NCBI RefSeq assembly: GCF_900007165.1
Contig: NZ_CYGY02000032.1
Coordinates: 1-64,000 of the forward strand
DNA: 64,000 nucleotides
Source: Paraburkholderia piptadeniae
GTDB taxonomy: Bacteria; Pseudomonadota; Gammaproteobacteria; Burkholderiales; Burkholderiaceae
Direction of reading: 5' to 3'
Part shown: positions 43,201 to 50,762 of the stretch, piece by piece
Layout: each line of letters starts with the position of its first letter
Numbering within the stretch: the first letter of the stretch is position 1
Position numbers and translations under genes: made by a program
The notes under the pieces: model-generated
What the model saw: the letters and a program-made list of their open reading frames with translations, nothing else
The model's database searches: none
What the model was told of the DNA's origin: nothing

Positions 43201-44165
43201 CGCGAGAGAACGTCGCGGTTGACGATGTTGCTCCTCAGCGTGCCGTCGAGCGCGCCGACCAGGTTTTCCGCCGCGCAGCGCGCCATCGCGTGACGCGTCT
43301 CGTGCGTCGCCGAGCCGATATGCGGCAGCGCGACCACGTTGCTCATCTTCAGTAGTGGCGAGTTCGCGTCGAGCGGCTCCTTGTCGAACACGTCGAGCCC
43401 CGCGCCGTGGATCGTGCCTGTCTGCAGCGCTTCGATCAGCGCGTTTTCATCGACGATCTGTCCGCGCGACGCGTTGATCAGAATCGCGCTCTTCTTCATC
43501 TTGCGCAGCTCGTTCGCGCCGATCAGGTGACGCGTTTGCGGCGTCAGCGGCACCTGCAGGCAAACGAAGTCGGATGTGGCGAGCAGTTCGTCGAGCTCGA
43601 CGCGGCGCGCGCCGTAACGCTGTTCCGCCTCGGCGTTCGCACTGCGGTTCGTGTACAGCACCTTCATGTTGAAGCCGAGCGCCGCGCGCCGCGCAACGGC
43701 CCCGCCGATGCGCCCCAGCCCGACGATGCCGAGCGTCTTGCCCTGCACGTCGACGCCATACAGCGCGGGCCCGATGCTCGCCTTCCACTCGCCCGCCCTG
43801 ACCCAGTCGGCCAGCTCGACGACGCGCCGCGCGCTCGCCAGAATCACCGAGAACACGGTATCCGCCGTCGACTCCGTCAGCACATCGGGCGTATGCGCGA
43901 GCACGATGCCGCGCTGCGTCAGATCGTCGACATCGAAGTTGTCGTAGCCGACCGAGATCGTCGAGAGCGCCTTGAGCTTCGTCGCGCCGTCGAGCATCGC
44001 GGGCGTGATCTTCACGCTCGCGCCGATCGCGCCGTCGGCGTCCTTGAGCGCGGCGACGAACGCATCGTGCTGCGAAGCATCCACCTGCGCCACTTCGGCG
44101 TGCTGCTGCAGATACGACAGCACATCGTCCGGCAGCGGCTTGTATGCGACGATCTTTCGCTTCAT
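43197..44165 (-). CDS. kguD: 2-ketogluconate reductase / hydroxyacid dehydrogenase
   Basis: 322 aa, D-isomer 2-hydroxyacid dehydrogenase family. The NAD(P) motif GLGRIGGAVARR is at about 149-160 with the basic residue pattern TNRSANAEAE favouring NADPH. Catalytic Arg in NASRGQIVDENALI, Glu in DVFDKEPLD, and His in PHIGSATHETRHAM are all present. In the kgu operon KguD reduces 2-keto-6-phosphogluconate to 6-phosphogluconate. AAGGAAAG precedes ATG 44165; gap to kguT is only 4 bp. Confidence 0.9.
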   Translation of the reverse strand: MKRKIVAYKPLPDDVLSYLQQHAEVAQVDASQHDAFVAALKDADGAIGASVKITPAMLDGATKLKALSTISVGYDNFDVDDLTQRGIVLAHTPDVLTESTADTVFSVILASARRVVELADWVRAGEWKASIGPALYGVDVQGKTLGIVGLGRIGGAVARRAALGFNMKVLYTNRSANAEAEQRYGARRVELDELLATSDFVCLQVPLTPQTRHLIGANELRKMKKSAILINASRGQIVDENALIEALQTGTIHGAGLDVFDKEPLDANSPLLKMSNVVALPHIGSATHETRHAMARCAAENLVGALDGTLRSNIVNRDVLSR

Positions 44166-44169
44166 CGAA

Positions 44170-45450
44170 TCACTTTCCTTGCAACGGAGTAGCGAGAGCC
44201 GCGCTCTGCATGCGCGGCGGCTTGACGGCGAGCGTCAGCACGACGGCGGCGATGAGCGCGACGCTCATGAACACATACGACGCAGCAGGCGAGCCCGTCG
44301 CGCCGTTCAGATAGCCGACCACATACGAGCCCACGAACGAGCCGAGCGCGCCCATGCTGTTGATCAGCGCCATCGCGCCGCCCGCGACGTTCTTCGGCAA
44401 GAGCTCCGGCACGATCGCGAAGAACGGGCCGTACGGCGCATACATCGCGGCACCCGCAATGACGAGCAGCGCGTACGACATCCAGAAGTGCGTCGAGCCG
44501 AGCGCATACGAAGCCGCGAACGCCGCCGCGCCGATCAGCAGGAACGGCCACACGAACGCACGCCGGTTGTTGAGTTTATCCGACGCCCATGACGCCGCGA
44601 GCATCGCGATCGTCGCGCCCAGATACGGCAGCGCCGACAGCCAGCCCGTTTCGACCATGCCGAGCGACGAGCCGTTCTTCAGGATCGACGGCAGCCACAG
44701 CACGAAGCCGTACACGCCGATGCTCCAGCAGAAGTACTGCGCGCACAGCTTGATGACGGCGGGCTCGCGGAACGCTTCGCCGTAGTTGCGCACCGGCTTG
44801 ATCGCGGCCTGCTCGGCACGCAGCGTATCGGCGAGCTGCTTCTTGTCCGCCTCCGACAGCCACTTCACCTGCTCGGGCTTGTCCTTCACGATGAACCACC
44901 AGCAGACGGCCCACACGATGGCGGGCACGCCTTCCGCAATGAACATCTGGCGCCAGCCGAACGAATGCACGAGGTAGCCGGACACAACGGACATCCACAG
45001 CACCGTCACCGGATTGCCGAGAATCAGGAAGGTGTTGGCGCGCGAGCGTTCGCGCTTCGTGAACCAGTTGCTGATGAAGATCAGCATCGCGGGCATCACG
45101 GCCGCCTCGACGACGCCGAGCGCGAAGCGGATCGCCATCAGCGACGGAATATCGCTGACGATGCCCGTCAGCGCCGCGCAGCCGCCCCACAGCACGAGGC
45201 TCCAGAACACGAGCTTCTTGACGCTGCGGCGCTCCGCGTAGATCGCGCCCGGAATCTGAAAGAAGAAGTAGCCGAGAAAGAACAGCGCGCCGATCAGCGA
45301 CGACAGCCCTTTGCTGATGCCGAGATCCTGGTTGATGCCGGCGGCGGCCGCGAAGCCGTAGTTCGCGCGGTCGAGATAGGCGAGGCTGTACGTGATGAAC
45401 ACGATCGGCATGATCGTCCACCAGCGGCGGATCGCGAGTGATGAGGGCAT
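44170..45450 (-). CDS. kguT: MFS 2-ketogluconate transporter
   Basis: 426 aa of the anion:cation symporter group of the MFS. Twelve helices; LAYLDRANYGFAAAAGI (about 24-40) and IGALFFLGYFFFQIPGAIYAERRSVKKLVFW are the ACS/phthalate-permease signatures, and RFALGVVEAAVMPAMLIFIS is the helix-4 motif. Between kguK and kguD it is the expected 2-ketogluconate importer. The start follows AAAGGAGAC; a hairpin element ends 16 nt upstream. Confidence 0.9.
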   Translation of the reverse strand: MPSSLAIRRWWTIMPIVFITYSLAYLDRANYGFAAAAGINQDLGISKGLSSLIGALFFLGYFFFQIPGAIYAERRSVKKLVFWSLVLWGGCAALTGIVSDIPSLMAIRFALGVVEAAVMPAMLIFISNWFTKRERSRANTFLILGNPVTVLWMSVVSGYLVHSFGWRQMFIAEGVPAIVWAVCWWFIVKDKPEQVKWLSEADKKQLADTLRAEQAAIKPVRNYGEAFREPAVIKLCAQYFCWSIGVYGFVLWLPSILKNGSSLGMVETGWLSALPYLGATIAMLAASWASDKLNNRRAFVWPFLLIGAAAFAASYALGSTHFWMSYALLVIAGAAMYAPYGPFFAIVPELLPKNVAGGAMALINSMGALGSFVGSYVVGYLNGATGSPAASYVFMSVALIAAVVLTLAVKPPRMQSAALATPLQGK

Positions 45451-45466
45451 CGATGTCTCCTTTGTC

Positions 45467-45501
45467 GAACAGAGTTGGGGCTTGAGCCTCTTACTCTGGT
45501 C
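45467..45501 (-). repeat. REP-like hairpin element, copy 4 (leader of kguT)
   Basis: 35-bp imperfect palindrome; sense strand GACCAGAGTAAGAGGCT then CAAGCCCCAACTCTGTTC. Compared with copy 1, the fifth stem pair is A-T rather than G-C and the seventh is A-T rather than G-U, so pairing is kept. Distance to the start is again 16 nt, with the TCGACA bridge and flank TTGCGTGG conserved. Confidence 0.7.
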
Positions 45502-45647
45502 CCACGCAAACTATTTCGCGTGAGCCGGTTTCCTGAGTCGGTCTGTCGGTTTGCTGCCGTGTGCCCACTGCCGTGCGCCGCCTGTCGGATGGGGCGCGGC
45601 TGGCACCTTCTTGTTGTTGTCTTGCTGATTTGCTGAACGCTGAAACG

Positions 45648-46622
45648 TCACGCGGCCAGCGCGGGCTGCGCCGGATCGCTGCGCTCCAGCGCATCGAGTT
45701 CGGCGCGTGTCGGCAGGCCTTCTGAATCGCCGATCACCTGGATCGCCAGCGCGCCGATGCGGTTGCCGCGCGCCACCGCCTCCGGCAGCGTGCGCCCTTC
45801 GAGCAGCGCGCTCACCACGCCGACCGCGAAGCCATCGCCCGCGCCGACGGTATCGACGACGTTCTCGACGCGCTGCGCCGCGACGATGCCCGAACCCGCC
45901 GCCGTGCGGTAATACGCGCCTTGCGCGCCGAGCTTGACGATCACGCCCTTCGCGCCGCGGTCCAGGTAAAACTGCGCGATGTCGTCGGCTTTCGTGTAGC
46001 CCGTCAGGATCTCGCCTTCGCCGATGCCGGGCAGCACCCAGTCGGCGTACGTCGCCAGTTCGTTCAGCGCCGCCGCCATCGCTTCGCGCGACGGCCACAG
46101 CGTCGGGCGCAGGTTCGGGTCGAACGAGATCGTCTTGCCTGCGTTGCGCATTTCGCGCGCGAGATGGAACGCCAGTTCGCGGGAAGTCGCCGAAATCGCG
46201 GGCGCCACGCCCGTCAGATGCAGATGGCGCGCGCCCAGCACGTAGTCCGCCACATAGTCGTCGAGCGACAGATGACTCGCCGCCGAGCCCTTGCGGAAAT
46301 ACTCGACGGCGGGGTCGCTGCCGTCGTCGTTCTTCGACTTGAGCTGAAAGCCCGTCGGATAGCGTTCGTCCGTCGTCACGCAGCCCTGATCGATGCCTTC
46401 CTTCGCCAGCGTGTCGCGCACGTACTGGCCGAACGAATCGCCGCCGACGCGGCTCATCCAGCCCACCTTGAAGCCAAGGCGCGACAGGCCGATCGCGACG
46501 TTCAGATCGGCGCCCGCGATGCGTTTCGTGAACTGGCCAACGCCCGCGAGCGGGCCCGTTTCGGCCGCGACGAACATCGCCATCGCTTCGCCGTAGGTGA
46601 TGACATCGAGTGTCGGATGCAT
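45648..46622 (-). CDS. kguK: 2-ketogluconokinase (PfkB family)
   Basis: 324 aa from ATG 46622, with AGGAGAAG upstream. PfkB signatures: GADLNVAIGLSRLGFKVGW (about 38-56) and DTVGAGDGFAVGVVSALL near residue 270, with the catalytic Asp. Middle motif SFDPNLRPTLWPS is typical of KdgK/KguK sugar-acid kinases. It phosphorylates 2-ketogluconate to 2-keto-6-phosphogluconate. The gene lies 35 bp after kguE; a 197-bp gap follows before kguT. Confidence 0.9.
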   Translation of the reverse strand: MHPTLDVITYGEAMAMFVAAETGPLAGVGQFTKRIAGADLNVAIGLSRLGFKVGWMSRVGGDSFGQYVRDTLAKEGIDQGCVTTDERYPTGFQLKSKNDDGSDPAVEYFRKGSAASHLSLDDYVADYVLGARHLHLTGVAPAISATSRELAFHLAREMRNAGKTISFDPNLRPTLWPSREAMAAALNELATYADWVLPGIGEGEILTGYTKADDIAQFYLDRGAKGVIVKLGAQGAYYRTAAGSGIVAAQRVENVVDTVGAGDGFAVGVVSALLEGRTLPEAVARGNRIGALAIQVIGDSEGLPTRAELDALERSDPAQPALAA

Positions 46623-46657
46623 GGCTTCTCCTGTTGATGCCGTCCGCGCTCGCCGCT

Positions 46658-47434
46658 TCATGCGGACGCGAGCCGCGCGACGTGATGCGATGCGTCCTGC
46701 GCGATCCGCGCCGCGTCGAACGGGAATTCGATGCCGCGCGCCACGTCGCGCGGCAAAAGCGCCAGCACGGCCGCGAAGACGGGATCGTCGGCGGCGGGCG
46801 CGACGGCGAAACGGCGCGCGCCTTCGCCCGCGACCGCCTTGCAGTGGATGTATTCGACGTAATGCGCGAGCTTGCGGGCCGCTTCGACAGGATCGACGCC
46901 GGGCCACTGCCAGTTGCCAATGTCGAACGTCATGCCGAGCACCGGCTTGCGGCCTTCATTGCGCGCGTCTTTGGCGAGCGCATTGAAAAGCGTTTCGAAC
47001 TGTGCGAGCGAGCCGCCTCGCTCCATCTGCCCGTTCTCGACGACGAGCCGCGCGGCGACGCCCTTCGTGCATTTCGCGATCGCCTCGCCGTACGCGCGCC
47101 CCGCGAAACCGCCCAGTTGCAGCTTGACGAAGCGCGCGCCGAGCGCCGTCGCTTCGATCAGCGCCTCACGCAGCGCGGTTTCGTCGAGCGCGCCGTCCGG
47201 CGCGTACAGTTCGGCGGGCGTCGAATACACGGACCACAGGTTCTGCGCGGCGATCGACTTGCCGAGCGCGGAAAGCGCCTCGGGCGACGCTTGCGCTTCG
47301 AGCGCGAACAGCTCCCGACGCACTTCGAAGCCGGCCGCGCCCGCTTTCGCAGCCGTATGCAGCCACGCGTGATGACCGTCCTTGCGGATCGCGTCGACCC
47401 CAAATGTACTCGCGACGATGACGACTTCCGGCAT
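46658..47434 (-). CDS. kguE: Xylose isomerase-like TIM-barrel protein of the 2-ketogluconate operon
   Basis: 258 aa from ATG 47434 (a GTG at 47443 is 3 codons earlier). AP_endonuc_2/sugar-phosphate isomerase/epimerase fold with metal-ligand motifs: GFEVRRELF, RFVKLQLGGFAG, LVVENGQMERGG, GMTFDIGNWQW (Asp for metal) and YIHCKAVAGEG. KguE heads the kgu operon in Pseudomonas; its exact reaction is still not defined. First gene of this operon. Confidence 0.88.
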   Translation of the reverse strand: MPEVVIVASTFGVDAIRKDGHHAWLHTAAKAGAAGFEVRRELFALEAQASPEALSALGKSIAAQNLWSVYSTPAELYAPDGALDETALREALIEATALGARFVKLQLGGFAGRAYGEAIAKCTKGVAARLVVENGQMERGGSLAQFETLFNALAKDARNEGRKPVLGMTFDIGNWQWPGVDPVEAARKLAHYVEYIHCKAVAGEGARRFAVAPAADDPVFAAVLALLPRDVARGIEFPFDAARIAQDASHHVARLASA

Positions 47435-47466
47435 GTGAAACACCCTGCTCTATCGCTCGAAACAGT

Positions 47467-47486
47467 CTTTGGAATCGGTTCCAAAG
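47467..47486 (-). promoter_or_regulatory. PtxS-type operator upstream of kguE
   Basis: CTTTGGAATCGGTTCCAAAG is a 20-bp palindrome, perfect except the centre TCGG, with the central CG of LacI-family operators; it lies 33 bp upstream of kguE. With ptxS as the last gene of the operon, this is its probable binding site and autoregulatory element. Confidence 0.78.
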
Positions 47487-47563
47487 ACGGGAATTAAAAA
47501 AGCGCGGTAGCGCTGGTTGCGAATACTGCGCTGCCCGGCGCGCGTGCACCATAGTGGAAATCC

Positions 47564-48478
47564 CTAAATCGGAGAATCGGCCGCCGGCGGGCGGGTGTCG
47601 CCGTTCAGGCACAGTTCGAGAAAGCGGCCGACGATGCGCGACGGCGCGCTCGCGTGCGGCACGAGGATCGAGAAACGGCGCGTGAGCGGCTCGGGACCGA
47701 GCGGCAGGCGGAACAGCACCTCGTCCTCGTGGCGCATCGACATCGCCGACACAAAGCCGACGCCCATTCCCGCGCGCACGGCCTCTTTCACGCCCTCGAC
47801 GCCCGCGATCGCCAGCGCGATGCGCATCGGCACGCCGGCCCGCGCAAACGCGCGCTCGATCAGTTGCCGAACGCCGGAGCCTTCTTCGCGCAGCACGACG
47901 GGATGGGGGCTCAGATCAGCGAGCGTGACGGCCTGCAAGTTGGCGGTAGCGAGAGGATGCGAGCGCGGCATGATCGCGACGATCTCGTCCTCGTGCCACG
48001 GATGCACGGCCGTATCGGGCGGCAACTCCGCGCCGACATGCCCTTCGACAAGCGCGATATCGAACGAGCCGAGCGCGCCGACGATATCGGCCGTATTGCC
48101 GTCGTCCGTGTGCACCGTGACGTCGGGGTGGCGGCGCTGAAACGCGGCGATCAGATACGGCAGCAGATAGCTCGCGGGCGTGGTGCTCGCGCCGATACGC
48201 AGCGTGCCCTGCTCCATTCCGCGCAGCGCGTCGCGATACGCGTACGCCTGGCGGTACGTGTCCCGCAGGCGCGCCGCGTAGCTCGCCAGTTGCTCGCCGG
48301 CGGGCGTCAGCCGCACGCCGCGGCCGTCGCGCAGGTACAGCGGCTCGCCGAATTCGTCCTGTAACTGGCGCAACTGACCGGACACGGCGGGCTGTGACAG
48401 ATGCAGCGCGAGTGCCGCGCGGCTGATGTTGCGATGCTCGGCGACGGCGGCGAACGTTATAAGCTGATCAGGGGTCAT
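47564..48478 (-). CDS. LysR-family regulator (YeiE/CbbR-like)
   Basis: 304 aa from ATG 48478; 48514 adds 12 residues. HTH FAAVAEHRNISRAALALHLS and QPAVSGQLRQLQDEFGEPLY, then GTLRIGASTTPASYLLPYLI and a domain with VVLREEGSGVRQLIERAFA, both usual in CysB/CbbR-type effector domains. The divergent yeiH gene, 119 bp away, makes this the counterpart of YeiE, a sulfite-linked regulator in enterobacteria. Direct regulation of yeiH is an inference from layout. Confidence 0.88.
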   Translation of the reverse strand: MTPDQLITFAAVAEHRNISRAALALHLSQPAVSGQLRQLQDEFGEPLYLRDGRGVRLTPAGEQLASYAARLRDTYRQAYAYRDALRGMEQGTLRIGASTTPASYLLPYLIAAFQRRHPDVTVHTDDGNTADIVGALGSFDIALVEGHVGAELPPDTAVHPWHEDEIVAIMPRSHPLATANLQAVTLADLSPHPVVLREEGSGVRQLIERAFARAGVPMRIALAIAGVEGVKEAVRAGMGVGFVSAMSMRHEDEVLFRLPLGPEPLTRRFSILVPHASAPSRIVGRFLELCLNGDTRPPAADSPI

Positions 48479-48532
48479 GGCGAAAAAAATATCAGACTGG
48501 CCGATACCACACATTCTAAATCACGATTTCTC

Positions 48533-48542
48533 ATATCGATAT
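48533..48542. promoter_or_regulatory. AT-rich palindrome in the LysR/yeiH divergent region
   Basis: ATATCGATAT (48533-48542) lies in the middle of the 119-bp spacer, inside a larger frame bounded by CTAAA and TTTAG. LysR-type sites are short AT-rich dyads of this kind. The yeiH start has AAGG at about 48586. Confidence 0.4.
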
Positions 48543-48597
48543 ATGTATTTTAGGATTAGGCCATCGAATCAAGCAGTCTCAGAAAAGGTCGTAACCC

Positions 48598-49674
48598 ATG
48601 TCCACCGTATCCACCCGTGTCGTTCCCGCGTCGTCGTCGACGCGCGGCCAGATCAACGGCATCCTGTTCGTCGCTTTGTTCGCCGCGGCCGTCACCCGCA
48701 TCGCCGCGATTCCGTCGATCGCCGAGCTGGGCATCAGCCCGTTGATCGTCGGCATCGTCGGCGGGATGCTGTATGGCAATGCACTGAAAGACGGCATGCC
48801 CGAGAGCTGGGCGGCCGGCGTCAACTTTTCGGCGCGCAAGCTGTTGCGCATCGCCGTCGCGTTCTTCGGGCTGCGCGTGAGCATTCAGGAGATCGCGCAG
48901 GTCGGCCTGCCGGGCCTCGCCGAGTCTTTGCTGATCGTCGTCAGCACGCTCGCGATCGGTACGTGGGCGGGCATGAAGCTGATGAAGCTCGACCGCGACA
49001 GCGCGCTGCTGACGGCAGCGGGCAGCGCGATCTGCGGCGCGGCCGCCGTGCTCGCCTTCGAGTCGACGCTGCAATCGAAGCCGCACAAGAGCGCGATGGC
49101 CGTCGGCAGCGTCGTGCTGTTCGGCACGCTGTCGATGTTCCTCTACCCCGCTTTGCTGCGCGCCGGCATCCTGCATCTGGATACGACGGGCGTCGGCCTC
49201 TTCTTCGGCGGCACGATCCATGAAGTCGCGCAAGTGGTGGGCGCAGCCAGCAACGTGAGCCCCGAAGCCACGCATATCGCGACCATCGTCAAGATGACCC
49301 GCGTGATGCTGCTCGTGCCCGTGCTGCTCGTCGTCGGCATGTGGGTAAGCCGCTCAGCGCGTAGTGCAAGCGGCGCGCACGGCGAAGCCGGTCATGCGCC
49401 GCGCAAGCTGGCCGTGCCCTGGTTCGCTCTTGGCTTTCTCGGCTGCGTCGCGGTGAGTTCGCTGCACGTGCTGCCGGAGGCCGCGACCAGCACGCTCAAC
49501 ATGCTCGACACCTTCGCGCTCACGATGGCCATGACAGCGCTCGGCATCGAAACGCGCCTCTCGCAGATCCGCCAAGCCGGTCCCCGCGCGCTGACGACAG
49601 GCCTGATCCTTTACGTGTGGCTGTTCGCCGGCGGTCTGGGTATCACATGGCTCGTCCAGCATCTGCTCGGCTAA
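48598..49674 (+). CDS. yeiH: YeiH/UPF0324 family putative sulfate/sulfite exporter
   Basis: 358 aa with about ten membrane helices. Family hallmarks: GISPLIVGIVGGMLYGNAL (about 45-63), ARKLLRIAVAFFGLRVSIQEI, LLTAAGSAICGAAAVLAFES and GLFFGGTIHEVAQVVGAASN. YeiH-type proteins are associated with sulfur oxyanion export; the substrate is not proved for most. Inner-membrane. Divergent from the YeiE-like regulator; terminator at 49696. Confidence 0.9.
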   Translation: MSTVSTRVVPASSSTRGQINGILFVALFAAAVTRIAAIPSIAELGISPLIVGIVGGMLYGNALKDGMPESWAAGVNFSARKLLRIAVAFFGLRVSIQEIAQVGLPGLAESLLIVVSTLAIGTWAGMKLMKLDRDSALLTAAGSAICGAAAVLAFESTLQSKPHKSAMAVGSVVLFGTLSMFLYPALLRAGILHLDTTGVGLFFGGTIHEVAQVVGAASNVSPEATHIATIVKMTRVMLLVPVLLVVGMWVSRSARSASGAHGEAGHAPRKLAVPWFALGFLGCVAVSSLHVLPEAATSTLNMLDTFALTMAMTALGIETRLSQIRQAGPRALTTGLILYVWLFAGGLGITWLVQHLLG

Positions 49675-49695
49675 GCCAGCAATCCAATCACATCA

Positions 49696-49718
49696 GCCTC
49701 GCCGCGTGCGGGGCTTTT
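49696..49718 (+). terminator. Terminator after yeiH
   Basis: GCCTCGC (49696-49702), loop CGCGT, GCGGGGC (49708-49714), then TTTT. One G-T pair in the stem. Confidence 0.55.
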
Positions 49719-49894
49719 GTGCTTTCAGCGCGGCAGATAGGCGGACGCCGCGCTTCTCTCACGCACGCAACGGTTCGTTCCCACACTGCACCCGACACGC
49801 AAACTGCAAGCATCGCGCGGCATACTTCTAGCTCCCGACCGTGTGCATGGATGGCGTTCAACGACGCCACCGACAACCGAGTGAGGACCGATCG

Positions 49895-50632
49895 ATGACT
49901 TATCAACTCTATTACTGGGATGGACTGCAGGGCCGCGGCGAATTCGTGCGGCTCGCACTGGAAGAAGCGCGCGCGGACTACGTCGAAGTGGCGCGCGGCG
50001 ACGAACAGGACGAGCTCGGCACGGGCGCGATGATCGACGCGATGAACAGCCGGACGGAACCTTACCCGCCATTCGCGCCGCCGTTTCTGCGCGACGGCGA
50101 CCTGATCGTTTCGCAGACCGCGAACATCCTGTTCTATCTCGGGCCGAAGCTGAATCTCGCGCCGCAGGTCGAGAGCCTGCGCTACGTCGCGAACGGACTG
50201 CAACTGACGATCGCCGACATGGTCACGGAAGCCCACGACACCCATCACCCGCTCGCCTCGGGCATGTACTACGAGGAGCAGAAAGAGGCCGCTAGAATCC
50301 GCGCGACGGATTTCATCGACCATCGCATCCCGAAGTTCATGCGCTATTTCGAGCGCGTGCTGAAGCAGAACCCCGCCGGCGACAGGCACATGGTCGGCGA
50401 CACGCTCACGTATGTCGATCTGTCGATGTTCCAGCTGATCGACGCTTTGCACTACGCCTTTCCGCGCGCGACGAAGCATTTCGGCGAGCACTACCCGCTC
50501 CTCGCCGCGCTGCACGACGCGGTGCTCAAGCGTCCGAACATCGCGGCGTATCTCGCTTCCGAGCGACGCCTGCCGTACAACGAAACCTGTGTGTTCCGGC
50601 ACTACCCCGAACTCGACAAGGACGTCCGCTGA
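49895..50632 (+). CDS. Glutathione S-transferase family protein
   Basis: 245 aa from ATG 49895 with GAGGA upstream. N-terminal thioredoxin-like domain: YYWDGLQGRGEFVRLALEEA (about 5-24), FAPPFLRDGDLIVSQTANIL with the Gln-Thr (SQT) that contacts glutathione. C-terminal all-helical domain with HMVGDTLTYVDLSMFQLIDA (the N-capping box, about 185-204) and AYLASERRLPYNETCVF. The SQTANIL sequence matches GSTs that conjugate or isomerise; the substrate is open. Confidence 0.9.
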   Translation: MTYQLYYWDGLQGRGEFVRLALEEARADYVEVARGDEQDELGTGAMIDAMNSRTEPYPPFAPPFLRDGDLIVSQTANILFYLGPKLNLAPQVESLRYVANGLQLTIADMVTEAHDTHHPLASGMYYEEQKEAARIRATDFIDHRIPKFMRYFERVLKQNPAGDRHMVGDTLTYVDLSMFQLIDALHYAFPRATKHFGEHYPLLAALHDAVLKRPNIAAYLASERRLPYNETCVFRHYPELDKDVR

Positions 50633-50762
50633 TGAGCTGACATCGCCTTTTCACGACGCGGCGGCGCGCATGCGAGCGAGGCGCGCCGCCCTTAAAGCTT
50701 TCGTCGCGCGCTGTCGATATCATGCTGCGCGCCATACCAACCTTCAGACGCCCGTTTCTTCC

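Noticed and set aside
50589..50762. 58-residue N-terminal extension of the ClC protein
   Set aside because: It overlaps the GST coding end and has Arg/Cys-rich random composition.
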